A stretch of DNA of 64,000 nt. Origin: Fibrobacter sp. UWH4 (lineage in GTDB: Bacteria > Fibrobacterota > Fibrobacteria > Fibrobacterales > Fibrobacteraceae). The notes below the pieces were generated by a model. The model was not told where the DNA came from, ran no database searches, and saw only the letters and a program-made list of their open reading frames with translations. Numbering within the stretch: the stretch's first letter is position 1; every line of letters starts with the position of its first letter. The DNA is taken from positions 310,001 through 374,000 of the forward strand of contig NZ_FRAY01000002.1 of assembly GCF_900142475.1 (NCBI RefSeq), read 5' to 3'. Positions 18,734 through 27,126 of this stretch are shown here, piece by piece. The position numbers and the translations under genes are program-made.

Positions 18734-18739
18734 TATCTT
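18734..18739 (+). promoter_or_regulatory. Candidate -10 element, leaderless-type, DUF374 gene
   Basis: TATCTT, then TAAGGC (6 bases), then the ATG at 18746. Confidence 0.45.
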
Positions 18740-18745
18740 TAAGGC

Positions 18746-19261
18746 ATGACCAAACAGCCTTTCAAGGTCAGACTGGCGCTTTTTTTGGCTAGTCTTTGGA
18801 TAAAAAGCTTGCGCGTCAAGCTCAAGACCCCCGATTCCTTTTCACCGGGAATTCTCGGAATATGGCACCGAGACCTACTTGCCGCCACAGCCGCATTCAA
18901 AAACTGGGGGGTGCACGCTTTTATTTCGGAATCCGGAGACGGCGAGATATTTGCCACCCTCGCCCAGCGCTTGGGGTATGTCGTCACTCGCGGTTCCAGC
19001 AGCCACGGGGCAAGCAACATTAGGTACATCCTTGATGCCCTCCAACAAGGACATTTTGCAGGAATGGCACTCGACGGTCCACGGGGCCCCGCACTCAAAA
19101 TCAAGCCCGGGTCACAGTGGCTATCCCAAAAAAGCAACCGCCCCCTTTGGATGGTTTCAGCACGATACGGGGCCCATTTAACCCTAAAAACATGGGATAA
19201 TTTCATTTTACCCCTTCCGCTGACATCTATTGACATCGAAATTAAGTATCTTTGTGACTGA
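18746..19261 (+). CDS. DUF374 lysophospholipid acyltransferase-like protein
   Basis: 171 residues matching the DUF374 group of the LPLAT superfamily. It shows the catalytic H-x4-D-like 'WHRDLL' near residue 41, 'ISESGDGEIFATLAQRLGY', 'RGSSSHGA' and the substrate-loop 'DGPRGPALKIKPG'. DUF374 genes often sit near lipid A or Kdo genes, which fits the nearby lpxB, so transfer of an acyl chain in envelope lipid synthesis is likely but unproven. The N-terminal hydrophobic segment may anchor it to the inner membrane. It is short for an LPLAT but normal for DUF374. The start shows the leaderless-type arrangement. Confidence 0.8.
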   Translation: MTKQPFKVRLALFLASLWIKSLRVKLKTPDSFSPGILGIWHRDLLAATAAFKNWGVHAFISESGDGEIFATLAQRLGYVVTRGSSSHGASNIRYILDALQQGHFAGMALDGPRGPALKIKPGSQWLSQKSNRPLWMVSARYGAHLTLKTWDNFILPLPLTSIDIEIKYLCD

Positions 19262-19310
19262 TTTGTTAACACTACCATGGTGAATTCATTTTTTCAAGAG
19301 GTTTATTAAC

Positions 19311-19961
19311 GTGATTCTAATGCCACCTAAGTTCGTCGCCTTCGACCTTGAAACGACAGGCCTCAACAACCAGAAAGACGAGATCATTGAAATCGGCGCA
19401 GTCAAATTCACCGTGGAAACAGACAAAACCGGCAAGGTCGTCCCTAAGTTGCTTGGCGAACTCGAAACGTTCGTGAAGCCGAACATGATGATTCCTGCCG
19501 AAGCATCTGCCGTGAACCATATTTACGACAGCGATGTGCAGGACGCTCCTGTCGTTGGTGACGCCATCAAGAAGTTCACCGAATTCTGCGGACAGAGCAC
19601 CATTCTCATCGCCCACAACGCCAACTTCGACGCCAGCTTCCTTCGTGTTGCCTACAAGAACAATCCCCAGGTCGTCCCCGGCAACCCTGTCATCGACAGC
19701 CTTGCGATTTCCAAGGCCATTCTCCCCGAAGCAAGTTCACACAAGCTCGGCATCCTTGCCAATATGTTCAAGCGCCGCGACGAAATCGCCATGAAGATCG
19801 AAGCGGACAAAATGCACCGCGCCGTTTACGACTGCCTGATGCTCATGGAAGTGTTCGTTGCCCTGTTGCGCCGCCGTTTCAAGGAAAAGGACTGGGAAAT
19901 GGTCAACATCATGAAGAACATGGAAAAGTACAAGGGCATTCCGCAGTTCATCAACAAATAG
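19311..19961 (+). CDS. DnaQ-like 3'-5' exonuclease (DEDDh)
   Basis: 216 residues with the three exonuclease motifs: 'FDLETTGL' (Exo I, Asp and Glu), 'HNANFDASFL' (Exo II Asp) and 'HRAVYDCLM' (Exo III His and Asp), so the DEDDh set is complete. This domain proofreads for DNA polymerase III or acts in repair. The protein is close to the length of DnaQ epsilon but lacks an obvious polymerase-binding tail, so I leave the symbol empty. GTG at 19311 has AAGAGG upstream; an ATG at 19320 is an alternative. It ends in a strong terminator. Confidence 0.85.
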   Translation: MILMPPKFVAFDLETTGLNNQKDEIIEIGAVKFTVETDKTGKVVPKLLGELETFVKPNMMIPAEASAVNHIYDSDVQDAPVVGDAIKKFTEFCGQSTILIAHNANFDASFLRVAYKNNPQVVPGNPVIDSLAISKAILPEASSHKLGILANMFKRRDEIAMKIEADKMHRAVYDCLMLMEVFVALLRRRFKEKDWEMVNIMKNMEKYKGIPQFINK

Positions 19962-19980
19962 GCTTTCATCCAGAATGCAC

Positions 19981-20012
19981 AAAAAAAGAGAACCAAAGGT
20001 TCTCTTTTTTTT
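19981..20012. terminator. Bidirectional intrinsic terminator
   Basis: Stem AAAAAAAGAGAACC / GGTTCTCTTTTTTT with a 3-base loop, serving the exonuclease gene (+) and the transporter gene (-), which converge here. Confidence 0.85.
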
Positions 20013-20021
20013 ACAACTTAA

Positions 20022-20894
20022 TTAGCCTTTCGAAAGGGTCAGCAGCACCGCCCCCGCGAGAATGATAAATGTCGCGAGGAGTAACTTGATTCGTTCTCGC
20101 GCGGTCTTGTACTCACCGAAAACAAACACTCCCCAGCCGAGGTTCACCAGCAGGTTCAACTGCGTGAGCGGATAACCGACGGCATAACCGAGCGCCCCTT
20201 CCGGGTCGATTGCCCAGAAGCAACCGTGCATTCCCGCCATCCACAAGAATCCGGCGATAACACTCACGACACTCGGAGCAAGCGGATACCAATAGAATTT
20301 ATGACGACGAATCTGGAGAATGCCAATTAAGAGCTGACTTCCGAAAAAGATCCCTATCGAGAACGGACACATGAATTCGACATCGGTCAATTCAAGTCCC
20401 GCGGCCGTCGCCAACTTAAAAGGAATCAAGTAAGTACCAAAGGCGAAACCGCCCAGGAACGAGCGCCAGTTCTTGAATATCGAGCCGCCATGCGAAGGCG
20501 AAAGCCGGGAAAGTCCGACCATAAAGCAGATAATCGCCGGAATCGAAAGCGCAAACGAAGACTTTTCGTGAAACAGCAGAACCCCCGAAAGGAACGAGGC
20601 CAAGATGCTCATTCCCATGGAGCGCACGCCGGCACCCGCCAGGTCCGCCTCGGCCTTGACCGCCCAGAAACAGAACGTTCCGCCAATGACCCACCACAAG
20701 CCACAGAAAAAACCGACCGGGCTCAAGTTAAACGTTCCCGTGACAAAGGCAACCACGAGCGCACTGATAAGCACGCCCCAAGTCATCATCGAAAGGAATG
20801 CCCAGCTCGAAAACTTCGGCCACTTTTTGAGAGGGGTCATGTAAGTGCCGAAAATAAAGATGGACATCAACGCGCCAACGTAACTACTTTCCAA
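20022..20894 (-). CDS. GRP/RhaT-like multi-pass sugar transporter
   Basis: About 290 residues with roughly ten hydrophobic segments and the two-fold arrangement of DMT-superfamily carriers. 'GTYMTPLKK' near the start, 'FGTYLIPFKLATA' in the middle and 'AVGYPLTQLNLLVNLGWGVFVFGE' near the end match the glucose/rhamnose uptake (GRP/RhaT) branch. It should import a sugar by proton symport across the inner membrane; the substrate cannot be read. I chose TTG at 20894, preceded by GCGGGG and overlapping the mnmE stop by 11 bases; an ATG at 20867 is the fallback. Longer frames would run through the mnmE C-terminus. Confidence 0.75.
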   Translation of the reverse strand: MESSYVGALMSIFIFGTYMTPLKKWPKFSSWAFLSMMTWGVLISALVVAFVTGTFNLSPVGFFCGLWWVIGGTFCFWAVKAEADLAGAGVRSMGMSILASFLSGVLLFHEKSSFALSIPAIICFMVGLSRLSPSHGGSIFKNWRSFLGGFAFGTYLIPFKLATAAGLELTDVEFMCPFSIGIFFGSQLLIGILQIRRHKFYWYPLAPSVVSVIAGFLWMAGMHGCFWAIDPEGALGYAVGYPLTQLNLLVNLGWGVFVFGEYKTARERIKLLLATFIILAGAVLLTLSKG

Positions 20895-22326
20895 TGCAGA
20901 ACCCCGCGAAAATAGATTGTAAAATGTCTTCGGACGAAATTTCGCCCGTGATACTCTGAAGCGCCCTGCGCACCAGCTGCATTTCAAAAGCGAGCAGTTC
21001 CACTGCAGGGTTTTTCTCTAGCAGGTCAAGCACGCGGTCAACACCCGCAAGGGCTTCTTCGAGGCAAGACTTTTCTCGTTCACTCGTAATCCAGAGATCT
21101 TCTGCGTTTTCAGATTTCTTGAACAAGACGGCATTCATGACTTTCTTGAGGTCGTCTAGGCCCTCGCCAGTCTTGGAAGAAACATTAAGATGACTTGTAT
21201 CAGGAGATTGCTTCGTCGCTTCGCTCCTCGCAATGACATTTGCGGCCAAGTCGCTCTTCGAAACGACAACAAAATCTGGTTTGAGATCCTTCGACTCCGC
21301 TTGCGCTTCTCCACAAGGTGGATAACAGCCACTAAGGGACTTCGTCCCAAGTGTTGTATAGCTCAGGATGACACCTTCTTTGTTCCCAGCGGAGTTGTTT
21401 CCATCCACCACCAAAATTTTCATATCGGCTTCGTCGAGAATCTCGCGCGACTTTTTCATACTGAGCGCATCGAGTTCGTCAGTCGCCTTGTCCGCAATGC
21501 CCGCGGTATCGATCAGGCGGATTTCACCGCCATCCAAAAACAGACGGACTTCGACAAAATCACGAGTCGTCCCCGGAACATTGCTCACAAGCACGCGGTC
21601 TTCGCCGAGGAGCGCATTCACCAAACTCGACTTGCCCGCATTCGGGGCTCCATAAAGTACCGCGAGCGGGAGCTTGCTCAGATTCGCCTTACCACGAAAG
21701 CTGTTTAGAATTCCCTTGATTGAAACACGGATATTTTCAAACTTCTGTTTCCAGCCGCTAAAATCGGGATCCGCTTCTTCTTCGGCAAAATCCACATCGA
21801 GTTCCAGGCGAGCAGAGATATCCTTGACCTGCGCCGTTAGCGTCGCAATTTTCTTGGAAAGGGCTCCCGAAAGCAGGCGGTGGGCATTTTCCAGCTCGGC
21901 TCGGTTCGCACTGTGAATGACATCGGCCACCGATTCAGCCTGGGTCAAGTCCATCTTGCCGTTCAAGAAGGCTCGGCGGGTGTATTCACCGGGTTCAGCC
22001 AGGCGAACCCCCTCGATGTCACGAATCGCCTGCAGCAAATCGCGGACAATCAGCGGATTTCCGTGCGGGTAAAGTTCCAGGACGTCTTCGCCGGTGTAGG
22101 AATTCGGCGCTTCGAAGTAGATGTACAAGAGGCTGTCAAGCACCTTGCCCGTCTGCGGATCGCGAGCGGTCCCTAGATTCGCCATTCGAGGCACCAGTTT
22201 TTCTGCGGCTCGCGCACCGAACAGGCGCCGAACCACGTCACGGACGTGGGTGCCGCTCACGCGGAGCGCAGCAACGGCACTGACGCCCGCAGGCGTCATC
22301 GGCGCAACAATCGTCAAAGAATCCAT
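20884..22326 (-). CDS. mnmE: tRNA modification GTPase MnmE, carrying repeat-derived inserts
   Basis: With MnmG it makes the 5-(carboxymethyl)aminomethyl-U34 modification of tRNA. Landmarks: N-terminal folate-binding domain, 'RVSGTHVRDVVRRLFG', G1 'GAPNAGKSS', 'GTTRD', 'DTAGI', an SKSD in the NKxD position, and the C-terminal 'FCIGK' with the catalytic Cys. At 480 residues it is ~25 longer than usual. The excess lies inside the G domain: one stretch before SKSD ('LSYTTLGTKSLSGCYPP...') and one after it ('VIARSEATKQS'), both translated from dispersed DNA repeats. Start ATG 22326; no Shine-Dalgarno, a TATCTT lies 7 bases upstream. Confidence 0.93.
   Translation of the reverse strand: MDSLTIVAPMTPAGVSAVAALRVSGTHVRDVVRRLFGARAAEKLVPRMANLGTARDPQTGKVLDSLLYIYFEAPNSYTGEDVLELYPHGNPLIVRDLLQAIRDIEGVRLAEPGEYTRRAFLNGKMDLTQAESVADVIHSANRAELENAHRLLSGALSKKIATLTAQVKDISARLELDVDFAEEEADPDFSGWKQKFENIRVSIKGILNSFRGKANLSKLPLAVLYGAPNAGKSSLVNALLGEDRVLVSNVPGTTRDFVEVRLFLDGGEIRLIDTAGIADKATDELDALSMKKSREILDEADMKILVVDGNNSAGNKEGVILSYTTLGTKSLSGCYPPCGEAQAESKDLKPDFVVVSKSDLAANVIARSEATKQSPDTSHLNVSSKTGEGLDDLKKVMNAVLFKKSENAEDLWITSEREKSCLEEALAGVDRVLDLLEKNPAVELLAFEMQLVRRALQSITGEISSEDILQSIFAGFCIGK
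21203..21238 (-). repeat. Dispersed repeat inside mnmE, translated as RSEATKQS
   Basis: The minus strand encodes VIARSEATKQSPD, the typical translation of a short palindromic repeat (ATTGCGAGGAGCGAAGCGAC...) common in bacterial intergenic DNA. It lies in frame between the G4 and G5 motifs of MnmE. Confidence 0.75.
21330..21376. repeat. Second dispersed repeat inside mnmE (GCTCAGGATGACAC core)
   Basis: Contains GCTCAGGATGACAC (21361-21374), identical over 14 bases to 42194-42207 in an intergenic region, with relatives at 42215-42227 and 50929-50942. Confidence 0.65.
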
Positions 22327-22333
22327 AGAATTA

Positions 22334-22339
22334 AAGATA
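22334..22339 (-). promoter_or_regulatory. Candidate -10 element, leaderless-type, mnmE
   Basis: Minus-strand GCTATCTT followed by TAATTCT (7 bases) and ATG; almost the same arrangement as miaB. Confidence 0.4.
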
Positions 22340-22381
22340 GCAAAAGCCGAGTTTGCGGCCAAAAGCATTTCCTATTTTGCA

Positions 22382-23359
22382 TCACCTATTTTCAATCGGA
22401 TACGCCTTAAGAATATCGCGGACCTTGGCACCGACATTCCCGAACTTCTTGCGATACTTCTTGCGAATCACCAGTTCATCCGGAAGCATCGCAAACGCCT
22501 GCAACCAAGCCTTCGCCAGGGCGGCACAGATTGACACCTTCGAAAGCTTCTTTCCATCCCCCGACTGCCCCGGAACCCCGCCCTTCGCCATATTCAGGTA
22601 ACGCACGACACCCTGAAACGGAAGTTTCAGGACATCAGTCAACGGGAGCAAACGGACGGCAGTCCGCAGGCGGTTTCTCTCCGAATAAAACAGCTTGCGA
22701 GGCGAATAGCGCACCGTCGTCATCGAACGTTCATGGTAAACCTTCGCATCGGGGCAGAACACCGTCTTGAAGCCCGCCAGGTTATGACGGAAATACCACT
22801 CCGTTTCTTCGAAGAACAAGAAGAAACTCGCATCCATCTTGCCTGCAGCAACGGCAGCCGACTTGCGGAAACTCATCACGGCCCCATAGCAGCCAAAGAC
22901 TTCCTTTTCGCGAACATCCGCTGCGGAAATATCCAGCCCGCTCGCCTCATTTTTCGCAAACAGATCCGCACCGAAACGCACGCCCACCGCATTCACGACT
23001 CCGCTTTTTTCCATCACGAGGCTTGCCACCGATCCCGCCTCCGGATGCCTTTCAAAACAGCGCAACAAGTTTTCGGCCCAGGTCGGGTCAAATTCCAGGT
23101 CCATATTGCAAAGCACCTGGATCTCGGAATCCATATTTTCGAGGAGCCCATTGCAGGCGCCCGCATAACCGAGATTTTTCGGGCTCTCGATAACTTTGCA
23201 GTCAAGATTCTTTTCCCTTAACCGCTGGATTGAATCGTCGGTCGAAGCATTGTCAAAGACAAGAACGCGAACAGGAACGCTCTGCGCAAGCAAGCTCCCA
23301 ACACATTCCGAAAGTTCCAAGCCACCGTTGTAATTTATGATACCGACATCTATCTGCAT
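22382..23359 (-). CDS. Family 2 glycosyltransferase
   Basis: About 325 residues. The GT-A fold opens with 'VGIINYNGG...ECVGSLLAQ', then 'FDNASTDDSIQRLRE', and the metal-binding region 'NMDLEFDP' (DxD-like). 'FFLFFEETEWYFRHNLAGFKT' matches the rhamnosyltransferase-like GT2 subgroup that extends cell-surface polysaccharides. The C-terminal ~60 residues are basic and helical, possibly membrane-binding. I chose the ATG at 23359, preceded by GGGTGA; GTG at 23365 is also in frame. It precedes mnmE on the same strand. Donor and acceptor unknown; O-antigen or capsule synthesis is likely. Confidence 0.85.
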   Translation of the reverse strand: MQIDVGIINYNGGLELSECVGSLLAQSVPVRVLVFDNASTDDSIQRLREKNLDCKVIESPKNLGYAGACNGLLENMDSEIQVLCNMDLEFDPTWAENLLRCFERHPEAGSVASLVMEKSGVVNAVGVRFGADLFAKNEASGLDISAADVREKEVFGCYGAVMSFRKSAAVAAGKMDASFFLFFEETEWYFRHNLAGFKTVFCPDAKVYHERSMTTVRYSPRKLFYSERNRLRTAVRLLPLTDVLKLPFQGVVRYLNMAKGGVPGQSGDGKKLSKVSICAALAKAWLQAFAMLPDELVIRKKYRKKFGNVGAKVRDILKAYPIENR

Positions 23360-23432
23360 ATTCACCCAAAAGAAAAAGGGACCGAAACAGGTCCCTTCAA
23401 ATATAGATTAAAGCATTCGTTATCGGTATATA

Positions 23433-25358
23433 TTACAAGCCGTAGTAACGGATGTAATCAATTTCACCGTTAAAGTAGCGGTTGCCCTTCGCCTGCTTCA
23501 TGGCGTCGTAGCCGATACCGATATTGTAGCCCAGCTGGGACACATCGCCCTTCGCAGCGGCCCACACCGAACGTTCACCGTTCTGGAAAACAATCACGGA
23601 ATCAGCGGTACGTTCGACCCGAATTTCGGTCCATTCGTCAAGAGCAAGTTCCTTGCCCTTAAGCACATTCCATTCCGTGCCATCGGTTTCTTCGTCACGG
23701 AAATGCACCGTCAAGACACCGTCGTCAAGGCGGACAATCCAACCGTCACCGTAACGTCCAGGCGGCTCGGCCACAATGATATTCTGCATTTCCGCGAAAG
23801 CGGCCGGTTTCACGCGGGTTTCAATCGCGAACGTATTGCGCAGGAACGCTCTCGACAGATTCACAGGCATACCGGATTGTCCATCGAGCACAAGCGTCGT
23901 ATCGGCAACAACCGCATTTCCGACGACGTACTTCGAGGAATTGTTCGCCATACGGTCAAGTCCCACGAACTCCGGCTCGTTGAATTCCCAAGCAGCAAGC
24001 AGCCATTCATTCTTGGGAACCAGGGTGCCTTCGGTAAAGCCCTTGAACACGCCGAAGCGGATATAATCCATTTCACCAACGAAATAGCGATTATGGAAAC
24101 CTTGCTGCATCGCATCGTAACCGATACCCCAGTCGTAACACATCTGGGTCAAGTCGCCCTGGTAGGCCACGGCAACCGTAAGTTCGCCATTCTGGAACAG
24201 TTTGACACTGTCGGCATTGCGTTCCAGGCGGATTTCGTTCCATTCACCGAGAATCATTTCTTTGCCCGGATAAATGCTCCAGTCTACATAGCTACTGTCG
24301 GCATCACGAAGATGAACAGTAAGAACCCCTTCGTCGATACGGAGCTGCCAGCCGTCCACCCCACGTCCAGGAGGCTCGGCCACAATAATATTCTGCATCG
24401 TAGCGAACTGGGTCGGTTTCACGCGGGCTTCGATCACGAATTCATTGATACGGATATCCGTATCCAGAGAAACCACCATGCCGGACTTTCCGTCAAAACT
24501 GGCGATGCCATCAACAGCGCTCACCGAGCCTTCTCCGGCTGTGGCGTTATGTCCGTGACCCGTCACATCGAGTCCCACGTTTTCAGCATCGTTGAAATTC
24601 CATTCGGCAATCCATTCCGTCACCACGGAATCGTTCAAAGCCGCGGAAGTATCCAGCGGAATATCCAACGTATCGATCACCTGGACAGAGTCAATCGGAG
24701 AATCTTCGATTTCGTCAACCGTTTCGACGCCAATCTGTTCCACGCGTCCATTGTTGCAGTGGCACTTGCCGGGATTCCTTGCGTCAAAGCCAATCGTGAA
24801 CAGGCCCTTGATTACGGCGCTCTTTCCGTCATCCTTGAAAGCATCGATAATCTTTCCGTTCACGATAATCGCGACAACAACGCCGGCACGTTCCACGCGG
24901 ACCGTGTTGATTTTTTTCAAGTCCAGCGCCTTTTCGGTCTTGAACTTGAGCCAATCCTCATCTGCAGTATTGCGCCATGAATAGACAACGGCACCTTCTT
25001 CGACCTGCAGAACCCAAGCGGCGGAGTCTCCATCGACACCGGCAGAGGCTATCGTGTATGCAGAATCGTCTTCGACCTGCACATCTGCTTCAACGGCAAA
25101 GTCGCAGTTCTTCAGCGAATCCACGACCACAGATGCCGTATCCGAAGTTGAATCGGAAAGTTGCCAGGAATCCACCACGAAATGCCGGTACCGTGCAAGA
25201 TGCGAGTGCGCGTCCACGACATTCACACGAGCAATATTATTCACGGTGGACTGTTCTTCGCTCACCGTACCCCACGACGAAGAGTCGGACGGGCCCGTCG
25301 AGCACCCAGCCAGCACACCAAGTGCGGCAGCCAAGGCAAAACTCGAAAAATTTTTCAT
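23433..25358 (-). CDS. Lipoprotein with two LamG/concanavalin-like domains
   Basis: 641 residues with lipobox LAGC (Cys19) and a Ser-rich linker. Three beta-sandwich modules follow: a ~165-residue one of the DUF1080/3-keto-disaccharide type, then two clearly homologous LamG-like domains ('MVVSLDTDIRINEFVIEARVK...' and 'PVNLSRAFLRNTFAIETRVK...'), each with 'MQNIIVAEPPGR', 'GWQLRIDEGVLTVHLRD' or its variant, and a closing 'RYFxGExDYIR'. Such domains bind polysaccharides, so an outer-surface glycan-binding role is likely. No catalytic residues are evident. The AAGGAG site before ATG 25358 fixes the start. Confidence 0.8.
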   Translation of the reverse strand: MKNFSSFALAAALGVLAGCSTGPSDSSSWGTVSEEQSTVNNIARVNVVDAHSHLARYRHFVVDSWQLSDSTSDTASVVVDSLKNCDFAVEADVQVEDDSAYTIASAGVDGDSAAWVLQVEEGAVVYSWRNTADEDWLKFKTEKALDLKKINTVRVERAGVVVAIIVNGKIIDAFKDDGKSAVIKGLFTIGFDARNPGKCHCNNGRVEQIGVETVDEIEDSPIDSVQVIDTLDIPLDTSAALNDSVVTEWIAEWNFNDAENVGLDVTGHGHNATAGEGSVSAVDGIASFDGKSGMVVSLDTDIRINEFVIEARVKPTQFATMQNIIVAEPPGRGVDGWQLRIDEGVLTVHLRDADSSYVDWSIYPGKEMILGEWNEIRLERNADSVKLFQNGELTVAVAYQGDLTQMCYDWGIGYDAMQQGFHNRYFVGEMDYIRFGVFKGFTEGTLVPKNEWLLAAWEFNEPEFVGLDRMANNSSKYVVGNAVVADTTLVLDGQSGMPVNLSRAFLRNTFAIETRVKPAAFAEMQNIIVAEPPGRYGDGWIVRLDDGVLTVHFRDEETDGTEWNVLKGKELALDEWTEIRVERTADSVIVFQNGERSVWAAAKGDVSQLGYNIGIGYDAMKQAKGNRYFNGEIDYIRYYGL

Positions 25359-25410
25359 CGATTCTCCTTTTCCCATCACAAAAACCTTAGTTTGTAAGAA
25401 TATAATATTT

Positions 25411-25416
25411 TATATT
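25411..25416 (+). promoter_or_regulatory. Candidate -10 element, leaderless-type, YbhN-like gene
   Basis: TATATT, GTAGCT (6 bases), then ATG at 25423. No Shine-Dalgarno site. Confidence 0.45.
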
Positions 25417-25422
25417 GTAGCT

Positions 25423-26373
25423 ATGCAAGAGCCCACTCGGAAAAAAATGACGAAATTCACTATAAATGTGATCAAATTATTCGTTACTGTCGGTGGCATC
25501 GCCTATATTTTTAACAAAATCCCCTTTTTTGACGCAATTTCAAACTGGCAGGAATCGACCCTCCCCTGGCTCCTGTTCATTTTTGCCCTGACCGTCATCC
25601 TGATGGCAATCCAGGCGAACCGTTGGCGCGGGCTCCTGCTGGACGAAGGCAAAAAAATCAAATTACGCACTTTTTACGCCTATATCGCGCTTGGCTACTT
25701 TTTCAACAACCTGCTTCCCAGTGGTTTCGGCGGAGATGCCGTCAAGACAATCGCGTTCGGCAAGCGTTTCGGCAACACGGCCAATTCCGTCGCCGCCATT
25801 GCGATTTCACGCGTCATGGGCCTTATCGCCATGTTCCTGAGTTTCTTCATAGCGCTCCCCTTCGTACTTGTTCAATACCAAATTCCTAAAGCATACACCA
25901 TTACCGTTAGTTTGGTCGCTGTGCTTGCGGTGATTATCATTATCGGCGGCCTCTTTTCGGACAAGATAAACATTCCGCACAAACTCGCTGACAAGGTTCC
26001 TTTCCTACTAAAACTGCAACAGGCATTCACCCTATACAGGAGCCATCCCAAGGCGTTCTGGCTATCGGGGTTAGACTCGATCTGGTTACAACTGGTGACC
26101 ATCATCATCCACTACGCCTACTTCAGGGCTGTCGGAGTCGATGTAAACATTGCGGTCATTACGGTGTTCACGACCATCATGGTTACCTTCACCATGCTCC
26201 CCATCTCCATCAACGGAATCGGAATCCGCGAAAACGTTCAAGTGAGCCTGTATACGGGACTCCTCGGAATTCCCGCCGATGTGGTCCTCGCCTCGACCCT
26301 GCTCAGCTACCTGCCGCTCCTGTTCCAGGCAGCACAAGGGGCGGTCGTTCTCGCCGCCGCGCCCAAGAAATAA
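25423..26373 (+). CDS. YbhN/UPF0104 family membrane protein (lysylphosphatidylglycerol synthetase-like flippase domain)
   Basis: 316 residues with about eight hydrophobic segments. The signature 'FNNLLPSGFGGDAVKTIAFGK' is diagnostic of the UPF0104/AglD2 family, which shares its fold with the membrane half of MprF; these proteins are thought to move or modify lipids. 'LPISINGIGIRENV' near the C-terminus also fits. A longer upstream frame (from 25054) is antisense to the LamG gene and not real; the ATG at 25423 has the leaderless-type -10 arrangement. Divergent from the LamG gene. Confidence 0.85.
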   Translation: MQEPTRKKMTKFTINVIKLFVTVGGIAYIFNKIPFFDAISNWQESTLPWLLFIFALTVILMAIQANRWRGLLLDEGKKIKLRTFYAYIALGYFFNNLLPSGFGGDAVKTIAFGKRFGNTANSVAAIAISRVMGLIAMFLSFFIALPFVLVQYQIPKAYTITVSLVAVLAVIIIIGGLFSDKINIPHKLADKVPFLLKLQQAFTLYRSHPKAFWLSGLDSIWLQLVTIIIHYAYFRAVGVDVNIAVITVFTTIMVTFTMLPISINGIGIRENVQVSLYTGLLGIPADVVLASTLLSYLPLLFQAAQGAVVLAAAPKK

Positions 26374-26382
26374 AACACCTGC

Positions 26383-26412
26383 AAAAAAAATGCCCCGGAA
26401 AAAACCGGAGCA
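26383..26412 (-). terminator. Terminator between converging genes
   Basis: TGCCCCGG / CCGGAGCA stem with a six-A loop (one mismatch). Read on the minus strand it ends in eight T residues and serves the DUF3332 gene. Confidence 0.7.
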
Positions 26413-26437
26413 CCTAGAACCAAGAAACCGATTCGGA

Positions 26438-26875
26438 TTACTTTTCGATTTCGTACTGAGCAACGACGTTGCCTTCGTTGTCGAGAGCGCGAACAACATT
26501 TTCATCGCGCTGAAGGGTCAGGTTGGCCTTTTCACCCTTGGCAGTGGTCAGTTCCACGGACATAGAACCGTCTTCATTCTTCACAGCGGCAATGGTGTTG
26601 CCCTGGGCGTCCTTTTCGAAGTAGGAATCACCGGAAGCGAGCGGGTTGGAGCCGGTCCAGAATTCGATGGTGTTCAGCACGAGGCCGTCCACGAGGAACA
26701 GGCAGATGCCGTACACCGGCAACCAGAACAGGATGAAGTGGACAATGGAGTTGATCCACTTGTCACCGAGGGTGCCGTTCCAATTATGAAGCTTGTTGAA
26801 GCAAGCGTTTTTGCCATAGCAACCGGAAAGAACGATCATGCCGGCGCAGAGAAGGGTGACAATACCTTTTTTCAT
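26438..26875 (-). CDS. DUF3332 lipoprotein-like membrane protein
   Basis: 145 residues: signal peptide with lipobox LSGC (Cys19), then 'NKLHNWNGTLGDKWINSIVHFILFWLPVYGICLFLDGLV'-type sequence with one strong hydrophobic segment, typical of DUF3332, and a soluble C-terminus of short beta-strands ('GSMSVELTTAKGEKANLTLQR'). The family is common in anaerobes; no function is established. Monocistronic, with an AGGAG site before the ATG. Confidence 0.8.
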   Translation of the reverse strand: MKKGIVTLLCAGMIVLSGCYGKNACFNKLHNWNGTLGDKWINSIVHFILFWLPVYGICLFLVDGLVLNTIEFWTGSNPLASGDSYFEKDAQGNTIAAVKNEDGSMSVELTTAKGEKANLTLQRDENVVRALDNEGNVVAQYEIEK

Positions 26876-26977
26876 TTTTTAATACTCCTTAGGATTGATT
26901 TAGTGTCTTTTGGACAGCGGGAAATATAACTAAAAAAACAGATTAGCAACACATTTGCGTCTTTTTTTCCAAGTTTT

Positions 26978-27000
26978 AAACAAAATATATACTTTTGTTT
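26978..27000. promoter_or_regulatory. AT-rich inverted repeat upstream of the solute-binding protein gene
   Basis: AAACAAAA - TATATAC - TTTTGTTT, a perfect 8-bp inverted repeat with a 7-base spacer, 127 bases before the ATG at 27127. It could be an operator; it is also the kind of pattern AT-rich DNA yields by chance. Confidence 0.3.
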
Positions 27001-27126
27001 ACAAAAATAGCGATTATTCGCGAATCAATATTATATTTTAGTGACGGATTTCACATAATGAAATTATTTTTTATTTTAGGTACGTATACTTTTACAAAAA
27101 AGTGACGAAATTTGAAAGGAGTGATA

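Noticed and set aside
23703-24980. 425-codon frame antisense to the LamG lipoprotein
   Set aside because: The minus strand has a lipobox, a Shine-Dalgarno site and two homologous LamG domains; the plus-strand frame has none.
25054-25422. N-terminal extension of the YbhN-like gene
   Set aside because: It is antisense to the LamG lipoprotein N-terminus, and the hydrophobic core starts only after the ATG at 25423.
26978-27000. Intrinsic terminator at the AT-rich inverted repeat
   Set aside because: The stem is all A/T except one pair, so it is too weak as an RNA hairpin; kept only as a possible operator.
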